Assembly: GCA_024402755.1 (NCBI GenBank)
Contig: JAKSTD010000044.1
Span: 1 to 5,076, forward strand
Source of the DNA: Alphaproteobacteria bacterium
GTDB lineage: Bacteria; Pseudomonadota; Alphaproteobacteria; Rs-D84
Direction: 5' to 3'
Length of the DNA: 5,076 bases
Of the stretch, positions 1 to 5,076 are shown in pieces (the first letter of the stretch is position 1; each line of letters starts with the position of its first letter). The notes beneath the pieces are model-generated. The model saw only the letters and a list, made by a program, of their open reading frames with translations, searched no databases and was not told where the DNA came from. The position numbers and the translations under genes were made by a program.

Positions 1-565
1 GCAAAACTGGGACAATGCGTTCTTTGTTCCCTTTGCCAATTATGCGCAAAGATTCAGGTTTTTGCATAACATCACTGTTTTTTAATGACAATGCTTCACT
101 TATACGCAAACCGCATCCAAAAATCAAAACCACGAGTGCCCAGTCGCGTGCCGCTATCCATGGTTCGTTCATATCTATCGTGCGAATTGCGTCGTGCATA
201 TCAGAAACATCTGTGGTTTCTATCGCTTTCGATAATTTGCGTTCAACCTTTGGCGAAGAAATAAGTCCAATCGCATCATTTTGAATGTTTTTATATCGCC
301 CAAGCCATTTATAGAAAGTACGCAAAGACGACAAAGCGCGTGCAGTAGATTTGTGTGTCAATTCGCGTTTTGCACGGTCTGCCAGCCAGCCACGAAAAGT
401 GAAAGTATCGGCATGCGCAACATTGTTCAATCCTGTTGTATCATTGAAACGCGCAATAAATTTTATAAAATCACGAATATCAGTTTCGTATGCAGATACA
501 GTATGTGTTGAATAGTTTTTCGTATTCAACAAATAATCTGTAAATTCAGCAATTATTTCGTTCAT
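1..565 (-). CDS. xerC: Tyrosine recombinase, XerC-like (3' end outside window)
   Basis: This is a tyrosine site-specific recombinase, in this family normally the cytoplasmic XerC partner that resolves chromosome dimers at dif together with XerD. I read 188 complete codons; the family is about 300 residues, so roughly the last third, including the C-terminal catalytic His/Arg and Tyr residues, lies beyond the left edge. Residues 1-105 form the N-terminal SAM-like core-binding domain (YSTHTVSAYETDIRDF near 18-33, RALSSLRTFYKWL near 76-88). The catalytic domain follows, with GCGLRISEAL at 150-159 placing the first catalytic Arg at R154, and IGKGNKERIVPV at 176-187 placing the beta-hairpin Lys at K178; the 24-residue spacing equals R148-K172 in E. 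coli XerD. The ATG overlaps the stop of the upstream gene by 4 bases and has no clear Shine-Dalgarno sequence, so translational coupling is likely. The AARDWALVVLIFGCGLRISE context favours XerC over XerD, but another Xer paralogue cannot be excluded. Confidence 0.85.
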   Translation of the reverse strand, partial: MNEIIAEFTDYLLNTKNYSTHTVSAYETDIRDFIKFIARFNDTTGLNNVAHADTFTFRGWLADRAKRELTHKSTARALSSLRTFYKWLGRYKNIQNDAIGLISSPKVERKLSKAIETTDVSDMHDAIRTIDMNEPWIAARDWALVVLIFGCGLRISEALSLKNSDVMQKPESLRIIGKGNKERIVPVL

Positions 566-1302
566 TTTATTTCAAATGTTGCAGATACAGTGACTGTGAT
601 TTCTGTGTCTTTGGAAACCAAACTTCCGCCCGTGTCCATAGATTCTTCCATTGCGCCCATCGCCATTTTTGCACTCATTATTCTGTAATTAGCAGTGGGT
701 CTTTCGTTATAAGAAACATTTCCATAAGATACATTTAATAATTTGCCTGCCTTTAATCCATCATCCGCAACCAAAGCATTTGCGCGTGCGCGTGCATCAA
801 TAACCGCAGCGCCTAAACATTTATCCATTGCTGGTTTTAATGTTTCAGCACTTGTAAACATGCGGAAATTTTCGGTATAAACATTTTCTTGCCCTGCATA
901 TTTATTCAATACAGATTCAATTAACTCCGGATTTGATGCTGAAACTTCGACCGCGATTCTTGTTTCTGTTCCCAGGTTTTCATCTTGCTCAGTTGCGCGA
1001 TTCCATCTGGTTTTTTCATAAGAATTAAATTCGGTTGTCTGCATTTTGACATCCAAAGTTTTCAAATAATCTGTGATTTGTGCCATTTTTTCTGTGGCTA
1101 CCCGCATAGAAGTCGCAGCATTTTTATCAAGTGTCGTGACCCGTAAAGTAATCGCTGTTCTATCTTTTTGAACAGAAGTCAAACATTCGCCACTCACATT
1201 TATTTTTCTTATTTCTTTTGGCTTTTCAAACACACCAAAAATCAAATCTAATATAGCAGCGGTTCCAATGATAACGGTTGTTAAAGCAAGTGTTCTTTTC
1301 AT
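562..1302 (-). CDS. Membrane-anchored SIMPL (DUF541) domain protein
   Basis: This 246-residue protein belongs to the SIMPL/DUF541 family, as in E. coli YggE, whose biochemical role is poorly defined; members are periplasmic or membrane-anchored and have been linked to oxidative stress. Residues 4-24 are a hydrophobic segment after a short positive start (MKR), followed by a charged stretch (EKPKEIRK) with no clear signal-peptidase site, so I infer an N-terminal anchor with the rest in the periplasm. The SIMPL body runs from about 33 (INVSGE, the usual opening strand) to the C-terminal strand (EITVTVSATFEI, 234-245). The most diagnostic block is AVIDARARANALVADDGLKAGKLLNVSYG, 166-194, where DARARA and the LGKLL-like turn match the family. 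It starts 21 bases after trpS, with a strong Shine-Dalgarno sequence, and overlaps the xerC-like gene, so it is the middle gene of an operon. The length is normal for the family. Its specific function here is unknown. Confidence 0.85.
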   Translation of the reverse strand: MKRTLALTTVIIGTAAILDLIFGVFEKPKEIRKINVSGECLTSVQKDRTAITLRVTTLDKNAATSMRVATEKMAQITDYLKTLDVKMQTTEFNSYEKTRWNRATEQDENLGTETRIAVEVSASNPELIESVLNKYAGQENVYTENFRMFTSAETLKPAMDKCLGAAVIDARARANALVADDGLKAGKLLNVSYGNVSYNERPTANYRIMSAKMAMGAMEESMDTGGSLVSKDTEITVTVSATFEIK

Positions 1303-1309
1303 CTCTCAT

Positions 1310-1317
1310 CCTCCTTT
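1310..1317 (-). promoter_or_regulatory. Strong ribosome binding site of the SIMPL gene
   Basis: Read on the minus strand, AAAGGAGG lies 7 bases before the ATG at 1302, a near-perfect anti-16S match. It is the strongest Shine-Dalgarno sequence in the window and fixes the start of this gene. An ATG that begins inside the spacer, at 1309, is out of frame. The site falls within the short trpS-SIMPL gap, so this gene can be initiated independently of trpS translation. Confidence 0.8.
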
Positions 1318-1323
1318 GGTTGT

Positions 1324-2319
1324 TTAACCTAACATTTTCTTTTTTACTTTTGACAATACCTTTGATGCAACAATGTGCGCGCGCTGTGCACCTTGGTTCA
1401 GTATCGTGTCAATTTCAGATGGGGTAGCCATCAAATGTTCATACCTTTCGCGTGGTTCGCTAAGTACAGAATCAATTTTTTCAAACAATATTGTTTTTGC
1501 TTCGCCGTACCCCATGCCTCCGTCTAAAAACCGTTTGCGTAATGCCGCAGTTTCATTCGTGTTTGCAAACAGTTTATATATAAGAAAAATCGTAGATTCG
1601 TCCGGGTTTTTTGATTCTTCTGGGGCTTTTGAATCTGTGATAATACGCATAATTTTCTTTTTTAATTCGTTCCTTGGGCAAAGCAGGGGAATCGTGTTGT
1701 CATAAGATTTGCTCATTTTGCGACCGTCAAGACCCGGGATTAATCCGCAATCTTCACCAATCACTGGTTCTGGTAATTTAAATGTTTCACCATAGATGTT
1801 ATTAAAATATCCAGCAATATCGCGTGCAAATTCAACATGTTGTTTTTGATCTTTGCCAACTGGAACAATATCAGAATTATAAAGCAAAATATCAGCCGCC
1901 ATCAGAATAGGGTAAGTATATAATCCCATATTTATTCCAGAATCTATATCAACCCCAGATTCTGTATTTTTTTCAACCATCGCCTTGTAAGAATGGGCGC
2001 GATTCATCAAACCCTTTGGTGTCACGTTCATCAAAAATTCTGTTAATTGGTATATTTCGTTTATATCAGATTGACGGAACAGGGCAGTGTTGTCCAAATT
2101 CAGCCCCATTGCAATCATCAACGCAGCAATTTCGTATGTGTGCTGTTTTATTTCACGTGCATCGTGTATACTGTTAAGAGCATGCAAATCAGCGATGAAT
2201 ATAAATGTTTTATATTTTTGTGACATGTCAATCAATGATTTTAATGCACCCAAATAGTTACCGATATGCGGAATACCAGTTGGTTTGATACCTGTTAAAA
2301 CAATTTTTTCATCAGTCAT
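1324..2319 (-). CDS. trpS: Tryptophan--tRNA ligase
   Basis: This cytoplasmic class I aminoacyl-tRNA synthetase activates tryptophan with ATP and charges tRNA-Trp. At 331 residues it has the normal bacterial TrpRS length. The Rossmann fold opens with TGIKPTGIPHIGNYLGAL (9-26), which contains the HIGH-type signature as HIGN at 18-21. The tryptophan-pocket region YPILMAADILLY spans 136-147, followed by VPVGKDQKQHVEFARDIA (152-169). The KMSKS loop is exact at 201-205 in GRKMSKSYDN. Residues 113-132 form a slightly longer connector before the tryptophan pocket than in the short Bacillus-type enzymes; I recall this as common in many proteobacterial TrpRS. The ATG at 2319 is chosen because the HIGH motif follows at the usual distance; the Shine-Dalgarno sequence is only a weak AAGG. 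It is the first gene of a probable operon with the SIMPL and xerC-like genes, behind its own promoter. No Trp-rich leader peptide or T-box is visible in the short upstream gap. Confidence 0.97.
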   Translation of the reverse strand: MTDEKIVLTGIKPTGIPHIGNYLGALKSLIDMSQKYKTFIFIADLHALNSIHDAREIKQHTYEIAALMIAMGLNLDNTALFRQSDINEIYQLTEFLMNVTPKGLMNRAHSYKAMVEKNTESGVDIDSGINMGLYTYPILMAADILLYNSDIVPVGKDQKQHVEFARDIAGYFNNIYGETFKLPEPVIGEDCGLIPGLDGRKMSKSYDNTIPLLCPRNELKKKIMRIITDSKAPEESKNPDESTIFLIYKLFANTNETAALRKRFLDGGMGYGEAKTILFEKIDSVLSEPRERYEHLMATPSEIDTILNQGAQRAHIVASKVLSKVKKKMLG

Positions 2320-2342
2320 TTTTTGCCTTTTTTGTTATACGA

Positions 2343-2372
2343 ATAATAACACTTTTGCCGTTGCGATTTCAA
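2343..2372 (-). promoter_or_regulatory. Probable sigma70-type promoter of the trpS operon
   Basis: On the minus strand, a -35 box TTGAAA (2372-2367) is followed after 18 bases by a -10 box TATTAT (2348-2343). Transcription would start near 2336, leaving a short untranslated leader of about 16 bases before the trpS ATG. The -35 box lies immediately after the T-tract of the rpsD terminator, which supports an independent transcription unit. The boxes are read by eye against the E. coli consensus. Confidence 0.55.
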
Positions 2373-2373
2373 T

Positions 2374-2402
2374 AAAAAAATCCCACTAATGCGTGGGATT
2401 TT
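2374..2402 (-). terminator. Intrinsic terminator after rpsD
   Basis: A perfect 10-base-pair inverted repeat (AAAATCCCAC at 2377-2386 and GTGGGATTTT at 2393-2402) encloses a 6-base loop. In the minus-strand direction the hairpin runs into seven consecutive T residues (2380-2374). It lies about 20 bases past the rpsD stop codon, so it should end the rpsD transcript. The arm sequence would also give a weaker, four-T terminator on the plus strand, but no plus-strand gene needs one. Confidence 0.88.
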
Positions 2403-2423
2403 AAATCTGTTCCGTTTTTTTTG

Positions 2424-3056
2424 TTATCTGGAATAGAATTCAACGACCAATTCTGGGAACATTTGCACAGGATATGGAACGTCTTCAAATGCCGGAACGC
2501 GAGTATATGTTGCTGTGAAAGCATTGCTGTCCACAGTGATATAATCTGGGAAATTGCGTTCGCCAGATTCCAATGCCAACACCACCAAAGGCATTTGTTT
2601 TGCTTTTTCGCTGACTGTGATAACATCACCAGGATTCACGCGGTATGACGCAATTTTAACGCGTTTGCCATTAACATAAATGTGACCGTGGCTGACTAAT
2701 TGACGGGCAGAAAATACTGTTGGTGCCAATTTAGAGCGATATACAACCGCATCCAAGCGTCTTTCCAACAAACCAATCAAATTATCTGGTGTGTCGCCTT
2801 TCATATTATCTGCTTCCATATAATAAGCATGGAATTTCTTTTCGCCGATATTGCCATAATAACCCTTTAATGTCTGTTTTGCACGCATCTGTTTTGCGTA
2901 ATCAGACGAAGAAGACCCACGGGATGTTGGACCATGTTGACCAGGTTTGTATTTTCTTTTGTTAAATGGGGATTTTGCTTGCCCCCAAAGATTGCAACCC
3001 AACGAACGCCCAATTTTTAATTTACGAGTGCTACGTTTTGCACCAGCTCTTGCCAT
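2424..3056 (-). CDS. rpsD: 30S ribosomal protein S4
   Basis: S4 is a primary 16S rRNA-binding protein that nucleates assembly of the small subunit body and, in several bacteria, represses translation of its own mRNA. The 210-residue length is typical. The N-terminal part has RSLGCNLWGQAKSPFNKRKYKPGQHG (17-42), then a Ser-rich stretch and MRAKQTLKGYYGNI (57-70). LIGLLERRLDAVVYR (93-107) leads into the S4 RNA-binding domain, about 98-160, with ARQLVSHGHIYVNGKRV (117-133) and SYRVNPGD (137-144). The end DVPYPVQMFPELVVEFYSR (192-210) is the classic S4 C-terminus. The protein has a single Cys (C21), so it is the zinc-free form expected in alphaproteobacteria. The start is set by AAAAGGAT (3070-3063), 6 bases before the ATG. 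It appears monocistronic, flanked by terminators on both sides, unlike the alpha-operon location of E. coli rpsD. Confidence 0.98.
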   Translation of the reverse strand: MARAGAKRSTRKLKIGRSLGCNLWGQAKSPFNKRKYKPGQHGPTSRGSSSSDYAKQMRAKQTLKGYYGNIGEKKFHAYYMEADNMKGDTPDNLIGLLERRLDAVVYRSKLAPTVFSARQLVSHGHIYVNGKRVKIASYRVNPGDVITVSEKAKQMPLVVLALESGERNFPDYITVDSNAFTATYTRVPAFEDVPYPVQMFPELVVEFYSR

Positions 3057-3168
3057 AATTTTATCCTTTTAGTTTTTGGTTTTTATTGTGCCGAACTTTC
3101 ATCAGAATCCTTATCCCGAACGGGACCAAAAGACACCGTTGGTTAATCAGTTCTGGTTATCCAGCGAC
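3057..3168 (-). promoter_or_regulatory. Candidate structured 5' leader of rpsD mRNA
   Basis: About 112 bases separate the inferred start of transcription from the rpsD ATG, far longer than the roughly 16- and 22-base leaders inferred for trpS and rnj. Seen in sequence: CTGG/CCAG arms around a 4-base loop (3153-3164), enclosed by TTGG/CCAA (3139-3142 with 3170-3173, the latter at or just before the inferred start); a second hairpin TCCC-GAAC-GGGA (3114-3125); and the Shine-Dalgarno sequence AAAAGGAT at 3070-3063. A U-rich segment (3133-3125) can pair either with the Shine-Dalgarno sequence or with ACCAAAA at 3080-3074. S4 is a known autogenous repressor in E. coli and Bacillus, through unrelated leaders. 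That this leader binds S4 is inference; I do not recognise it as a described RNA family. Confidence 0.35.
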
Positions 3169-3174
3169 ACCAAT

Positions 3175-3180
3175 TTTATA
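3175..3180 (-). promoter_or_regulatory. Possible -10 box of the rpsD promoter
   Basis: TATAAA (3180-3175 on the minus strand) lies in an AT-rich stretch just after the rnj terminator, a reasonable place for the rpsD promoter. At a 17-base spacing the -35 position would be TTCTTG (3203-3198), a poor consensus match that falls in the terminator T-tract. The call therefore rests mainly on the -10 box and on position; some rpsD transcription could instead come from readthrough out of rnj. Confidence 0.4.
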
Positions 3181-3201
3181 CATATTTTTAAGAAATGCAA
3201 G

Positions 3202-3230
3202 AAAAATCGCCCCGTTTGGGGGCGGTTTTT
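3202..3230 (-). terminator. Intrinsic terminator after rnj
   Basis: A GC-rich stem (CGCCCC at 3208-3213 with GGGGCG at 3219-3224) with a 5-base loop is flanked by an A-run on the rnj side and a T-run on the exit side (five T residues, 3206-3202, minus strand). The first arm begins inside the rnj stop codon, so termination follows immediately after the gene. On the minus strand the pair between the GC stem and the A/T tract is an A-C mismatch, whereas on the plus strand it is a G-T wobble. Confidence 0.85.
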
Positions 3231-4980
3231 ATTTCATCACAAAGTGAACACTATACTGTGGTTTTTTGTCTGCGCCCAGTGATGCACGAATGACTTTGTT
3301 TGAAGCCACTTGGACAGCTTTTTTTAGATTGTCCTGATTTTTGCGTTCTGTCTTGGTTAACTTATCAATCGCATTAGTGATTTCGATTTGAATCTGGCGT
3401 TTCATAAAACCCGTATCATCAGATTCAAAGATACCTGCACTTGAAACCTCTGGCACACCTTTTAAGAAGCCCTTTTTATCAATCGGTAATGTCACGAATA
3501 GTGCACGGTTTGACGCGATTTTCTTGCGATTTTTGTAAACCTGGTCATCGGCACTGCGCTCAGTTTCGCCTTCCATAACAACAAAGCCCGTTGGTATGGA
3601 TTCGCACACATACGGCTCTTCTCCGTTTTTCAGTGCAATCATGTCGCCGTTATGAGCAATCATCATGTGTTTTGCGCCACCGCGTTCCATCGCCATTTTG
3701 CCATTCAACATTTCGCTGATATATTCACCATGCATTGGTATAGAAACTTGGGGGTGAACCATATCATAGAATTTTTCAAATTCAGGTCGTCCCGCATGTC
3801 CACTTGCATGGATATGGTCTGTGTCAAATATTGTATATGTCTTGATTCCCATGCGTGCCAATTTGTTGTAAAGGAAAGAAACATCTTGTTCGCGCCCTGG
3901 GATGATAATCGCACTGAATACCACGGTATCAGTCGGCAATAACTTTAATTCCTTTACATGGCCGTTGCAAAGGCGCGTTAACATAGCAAACTTTTCGCCT
4001 TGGGACCCGGTTAAAAATATTGCTTGTTTTTCCGCAGGCAAATCTTTGATTTCATCAAAAGTATAAACATCATCTTTGCCAAGGTATCCATATTCAATAC
4101 CAATTTCACGAAACTCTGGTAAACCTACATACGGAACAGGATTGGGGTTGCTGCGTTCTTTAATCGCGGCAACTCGTCCCGCGGCATGTGCTGCATCTGC
4201 GAACATTTTTATGCGTGCCAAACTTCTAGAATATCCAGTTACAAACACGCGCCCTGGTGCATTTTTCATAACCTCGGTTAATGAATCGCGAACTTGAATT
4301 TCTGTTGTTTGCGGTGTCTGTCTTTCGCTTGATGTAGAATCACAAACACATGCCAAAAGTTCAGGATCGGACCCGATTTCTTTTAATCTTGCATAATCTG
4401 TGCCTGGTTCGATTGGGTTGTCATCGTTAAAAGTCCAATCGCCTGTATGCAAAATTTTTCCGGCCGGTGTTTTTATGATTAACATTTGTGCTTCGGGGAT
4501 CGAGTGAGAAACATGGAAAGTTTCAACCACAAATGGGTCAAGATTTAATTCTGCACCCGCCGCATCAAATTCGATAATATCTTTTTCTGGGTTGTAATCC
4601 ATTTCCAAACCGTCAAAAGTTCGGCGCAAAATTTCAGCCGGAAACCGTGTGCAATAAATTGGTTTCTTAAACTTTGGCCAAATAAATTTTAATGCGCCGA
4701 TATGGTCTTCGTGTCCGTGCGTCATAACAAAAGCAACAACATCTTTTTTATGCTTTTCAAGCCAAGTTGTGTCGCAATATTGCACATCACCGGCACCGAG
4801 TTCTTCTTCCAAGAAACCCATACCACAATCAACGCTTAAATAGTTGCCGCGGTACTTATAGATATACATATTTTGACCGACATGTTCCAGTCCGCCCAAT
4901 GCCATAAAATATATTTTTTCATCATTATTATCGTTTTCGTGTGCAGGTTTATCTGCGATTTTTTCTTTCACTTTTACCAT
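3229..4980 (-). CDS. rnj: Ribonuclease J
   Basis: RNase J is a cytoplasmic metallo-beta-lactamase/beta-CASP nuclease with 5'-to-3' exonuclease and endonuclease activity in mRNA decay and rRNA maturation. The 583 residues cover the whole family fold. After a charged 20-residue extension, the beta-lactamase core starts at IYFMALGGLEHVGQNMY (23-39). Metal ligands are visible: HGHEDH at 88-93, H159 in FHVSHSIPEA, D181 in LHTGDW, and H417 in IPMHGEY. The beta-CASP insertion holds CDSTSSER (213-220), VTGYSRSLARIK (247-258), LTGSQGE (323-329) and the SGHA motif (393-396). The C-terminal domain (about 460-583) ends in basic sequence. The ATG at 4980 is supported by AAAGGAC 7 bases upstream and a promoter about 30 bases upstream. 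It is a single-gene unit with its own terminator. VTGYSRSLARI differs from the VTTFASNVARL-type sequence common in the family. MBL/beta-CASP enzymes of other families are unlikely given the match along the whole length. Confidence 0.96.
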   Translation of the reverse strand: MVKVKEKIADKPAHENDNNDEKIYFMALGGLEHVGQNMYIYKYRGNYLSVDCGMGFLEEELGAGDVQYCDTTWLEKHKKDVVAFVMTHGHEDHIGALKFIWPKFKKPIYCTRFPAEILRRTFDGLEMDYNPEKDIIEFDAAGAELNLDPFVVETFHVSHSIPEAQMLIIKTPAGKILHTGDWTFNDDNPIEPGTDYARLKEIGSDPELLACVCDSTSSERQTPQTTEIQVRDSLTEVMKNAPGRVFVTGYSRSLARIKMFADAAHAAGRVAAIKERSNPNPVPYVGLPEFREIGIEYGYLGKDDVYTFDEIKDLPAEKQAIFLTGSQGEKFAMLTRLCNGHVKELKLLPTDTVVFSAIIIPGREQDVSFLYNKLARMGIKTYTIFDTDHIHASGHAGRPEFEKFYDMVHPQVSIPMHGEYISEMLNGKMAMERGGAKHMMIAHNGDMIALKNGEEPYVCESIPTGFVVMEGETERSADDQVYKNRKKIASNRALFVTLPIDKKGFLKGVPEVSSAGIFESDDTGFMKRQIQIEITNAIDKLTKTERKNQDNLKKAVQVASNKVIRASLGADKKPQYSVHFVMK

Positions 4981-4987
4981 ATTTTTT

Positions 4988-4994
4988 GTCCTTT
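4988..4994 (-). promoter_or_regulatory. Ribosome binding site of rnj
   Basis: AAAGGAC on the minus strand, 7 bases before the ATG at 4980, is a good Shine-Dalgarno match. It supports this start rather than the in-frame Met at residue 26, which lies inside the first conserved strand of the enzyme. Confidence 0.7.
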
Positions 4995-5009
4995 GAATTT
5001 CACGCGACC

Positions 5010-5038
5010 ATAATATGATTTTTAAGATACAAAATCAA
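5010..5038 (-). promoter_or_regulatory. Probable sigma70-type promoter of rnj
   Basis: On the minus strand, -35 TTGATT (5038-5033) and -10 TATTAT (5015-5010) are separated by exactly 17 bases in AT-rich DNA. This is the best promoter match in the window. Transcription would start near 5003, giving a leader of about 22 bases that contains only the Shine-Dalgarno sequence. No operator-like inverted repeat overlaps it. Confidence 0.65.
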
Positions 5039-5045
5039 GAAAAAT

Positions 5046-5076
5046 ACAAAAGGCGCAAATTTATTGCGCTTTTTGT
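5046..5076. terminator. Probable intrinsic terminator at the right edge
   Basis: An inverted repeat runs to the window end: GCGCAA (5053-5058) pairs with TTGCGC (5064-5069) around a 5-base loop, and the stem extends outward through A/T pairs to about 13 base pairs with one imperfect position (52/70). On the minus strand it is followed by CTTTTGTATTTTTC, so it could terminate an upstream minus-strand gene beyond the edge. On the plus strand the imperfect pair becomes G-U and five T residues follow, so it could serve a convergent gene or both directions. The upstream gene is not in the window, so the orientation is left open. Confidence 0.6.

Noticed and set aside
15..511. Two plus-strand open frames opposite the recombinase gene
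   Set aside because: They lie antisense to a clear tyrosine recombinase, have no ribosome binding site or recognisable domain, and have compositions expected of a reversed coding strand.
1..565. The xerC-like gene as a phage or integron integrase marking a mobile element
   Set aside because: Its sequence fits the housekeeping Xer type, it sits at the end of a housekeeping operon, and no attachment site, tRNA, or phage or transposon gene is nearby.
1373..1705. Plus-strand open frame of 110 residues opposite trpS
   Set aside because: It lies wholly inside the unambiguous trpS gene, with no family resemblance or start signal.
2369..2648. Open frames on both strands overlapping the 3' end of rpsD
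   Set aside because: They overlap well-conserved S4 sequence in other frames, and the minus-strand one runs through the terminator hairpin.
2424..3056. Loss of the zinc-binding cysteines in S4 as an oddity
   Set aside because: Cys-free or Cys-poor S4 is ordinary in proteobacteria and does not suggest a defective or duplicated gene.
3057..3228. tRNA or other known small RNA gene in the largest intergenic gap
   Set aside because: The short hairpins do not assemble into a cloverleaf, there is no T-loop GTTCRA block in the right context, and no acceptor stem is visible.
3076..3282. Plus-strand open frame of 68 residues across the rnj-rpsD gap
   Set aside because: It crosses the rnj terminator and the rpsD leader, has no Shine-Dalgarno sequence and resembles no known protein; the leader and terminator explain the region better.
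3652..4297. Short open frames inside rnj on both strands
   Set aside because: All lie within the conserved beta-lactamase/beta-CASP coding sequence and are shadow frames.
5048..5074. Possible dif-like site: 11-base arms with a 5-base centre
   Set aside because: The arm layout vaguely recalls a Xer site, and a xerC-like gene is in the window, but the arms do not match dif consensus half-sites as I know them, the centre is 5 rather than 6 bases, and the T-runs fit a terminator.

Overview
The window reads as a compact stretch of chromosome from an AT-rich alphaproteobacterium, with every recognisable gene on the minus strand. The alphaproteobacterial call rests on the S4 protein (NLWG near the N-terminus, GYYGNI, ENLIGLLERRLDAVVYR-like core, DVPYPV before the VVEFYSR end), on the XerC-like GCGLRISEAL block, and on a full-length RNase J next to otherwise proteobacterial genes. 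The low GC suggests a reduced or host-associated lineage (for example an uncultured gut or intracellular alphaproteobacterial group), but that is inference. The reading frames use the standard code.

From right to left, in the direction of transcription: a hairpin at the right edge (5046-5076); a good sigma70-type promoter (5010-5038); rnj, encoding ribonuclease J (3229-4980), ending in a strong terminator (3202-3230); an intergenic region of about 170 bases with a probable -10 box and a possible structured mRNA leader; rpsD, encoding ribosomal protein S4 (2424-3056), with its own terminator (2374-2402); a second promoter (2343-2372); and then a three-gene operon of trpS (1324-2319), a membrane-anchored SIMPL/DUF541 protein (562-1302) and a xerC-like tyrosine recombinase (1-565, cut off by the window edge). 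The last two genes overlap by 4 bases (ATGA).

Functionally these are housekeeping genes: RNA decay and maturation (RNase J), ribosome assembly (S4), tryptophan charging of tRNA (TrpS), an envelope-associated protein of unknown role (SIMPL), and probably chromosome dimer resolution (XerC). They appear to form three transcription units, each with a promoter packed tightly against the preceding terminator. I see no mobile element, CRISPR array, tRNA, rRNA, toxin-antitoxin or defence system here. No gap between genes exceeds 300 bases. The least explained sequence is the rpsD leader, which could be a site of S4 autoregulation.
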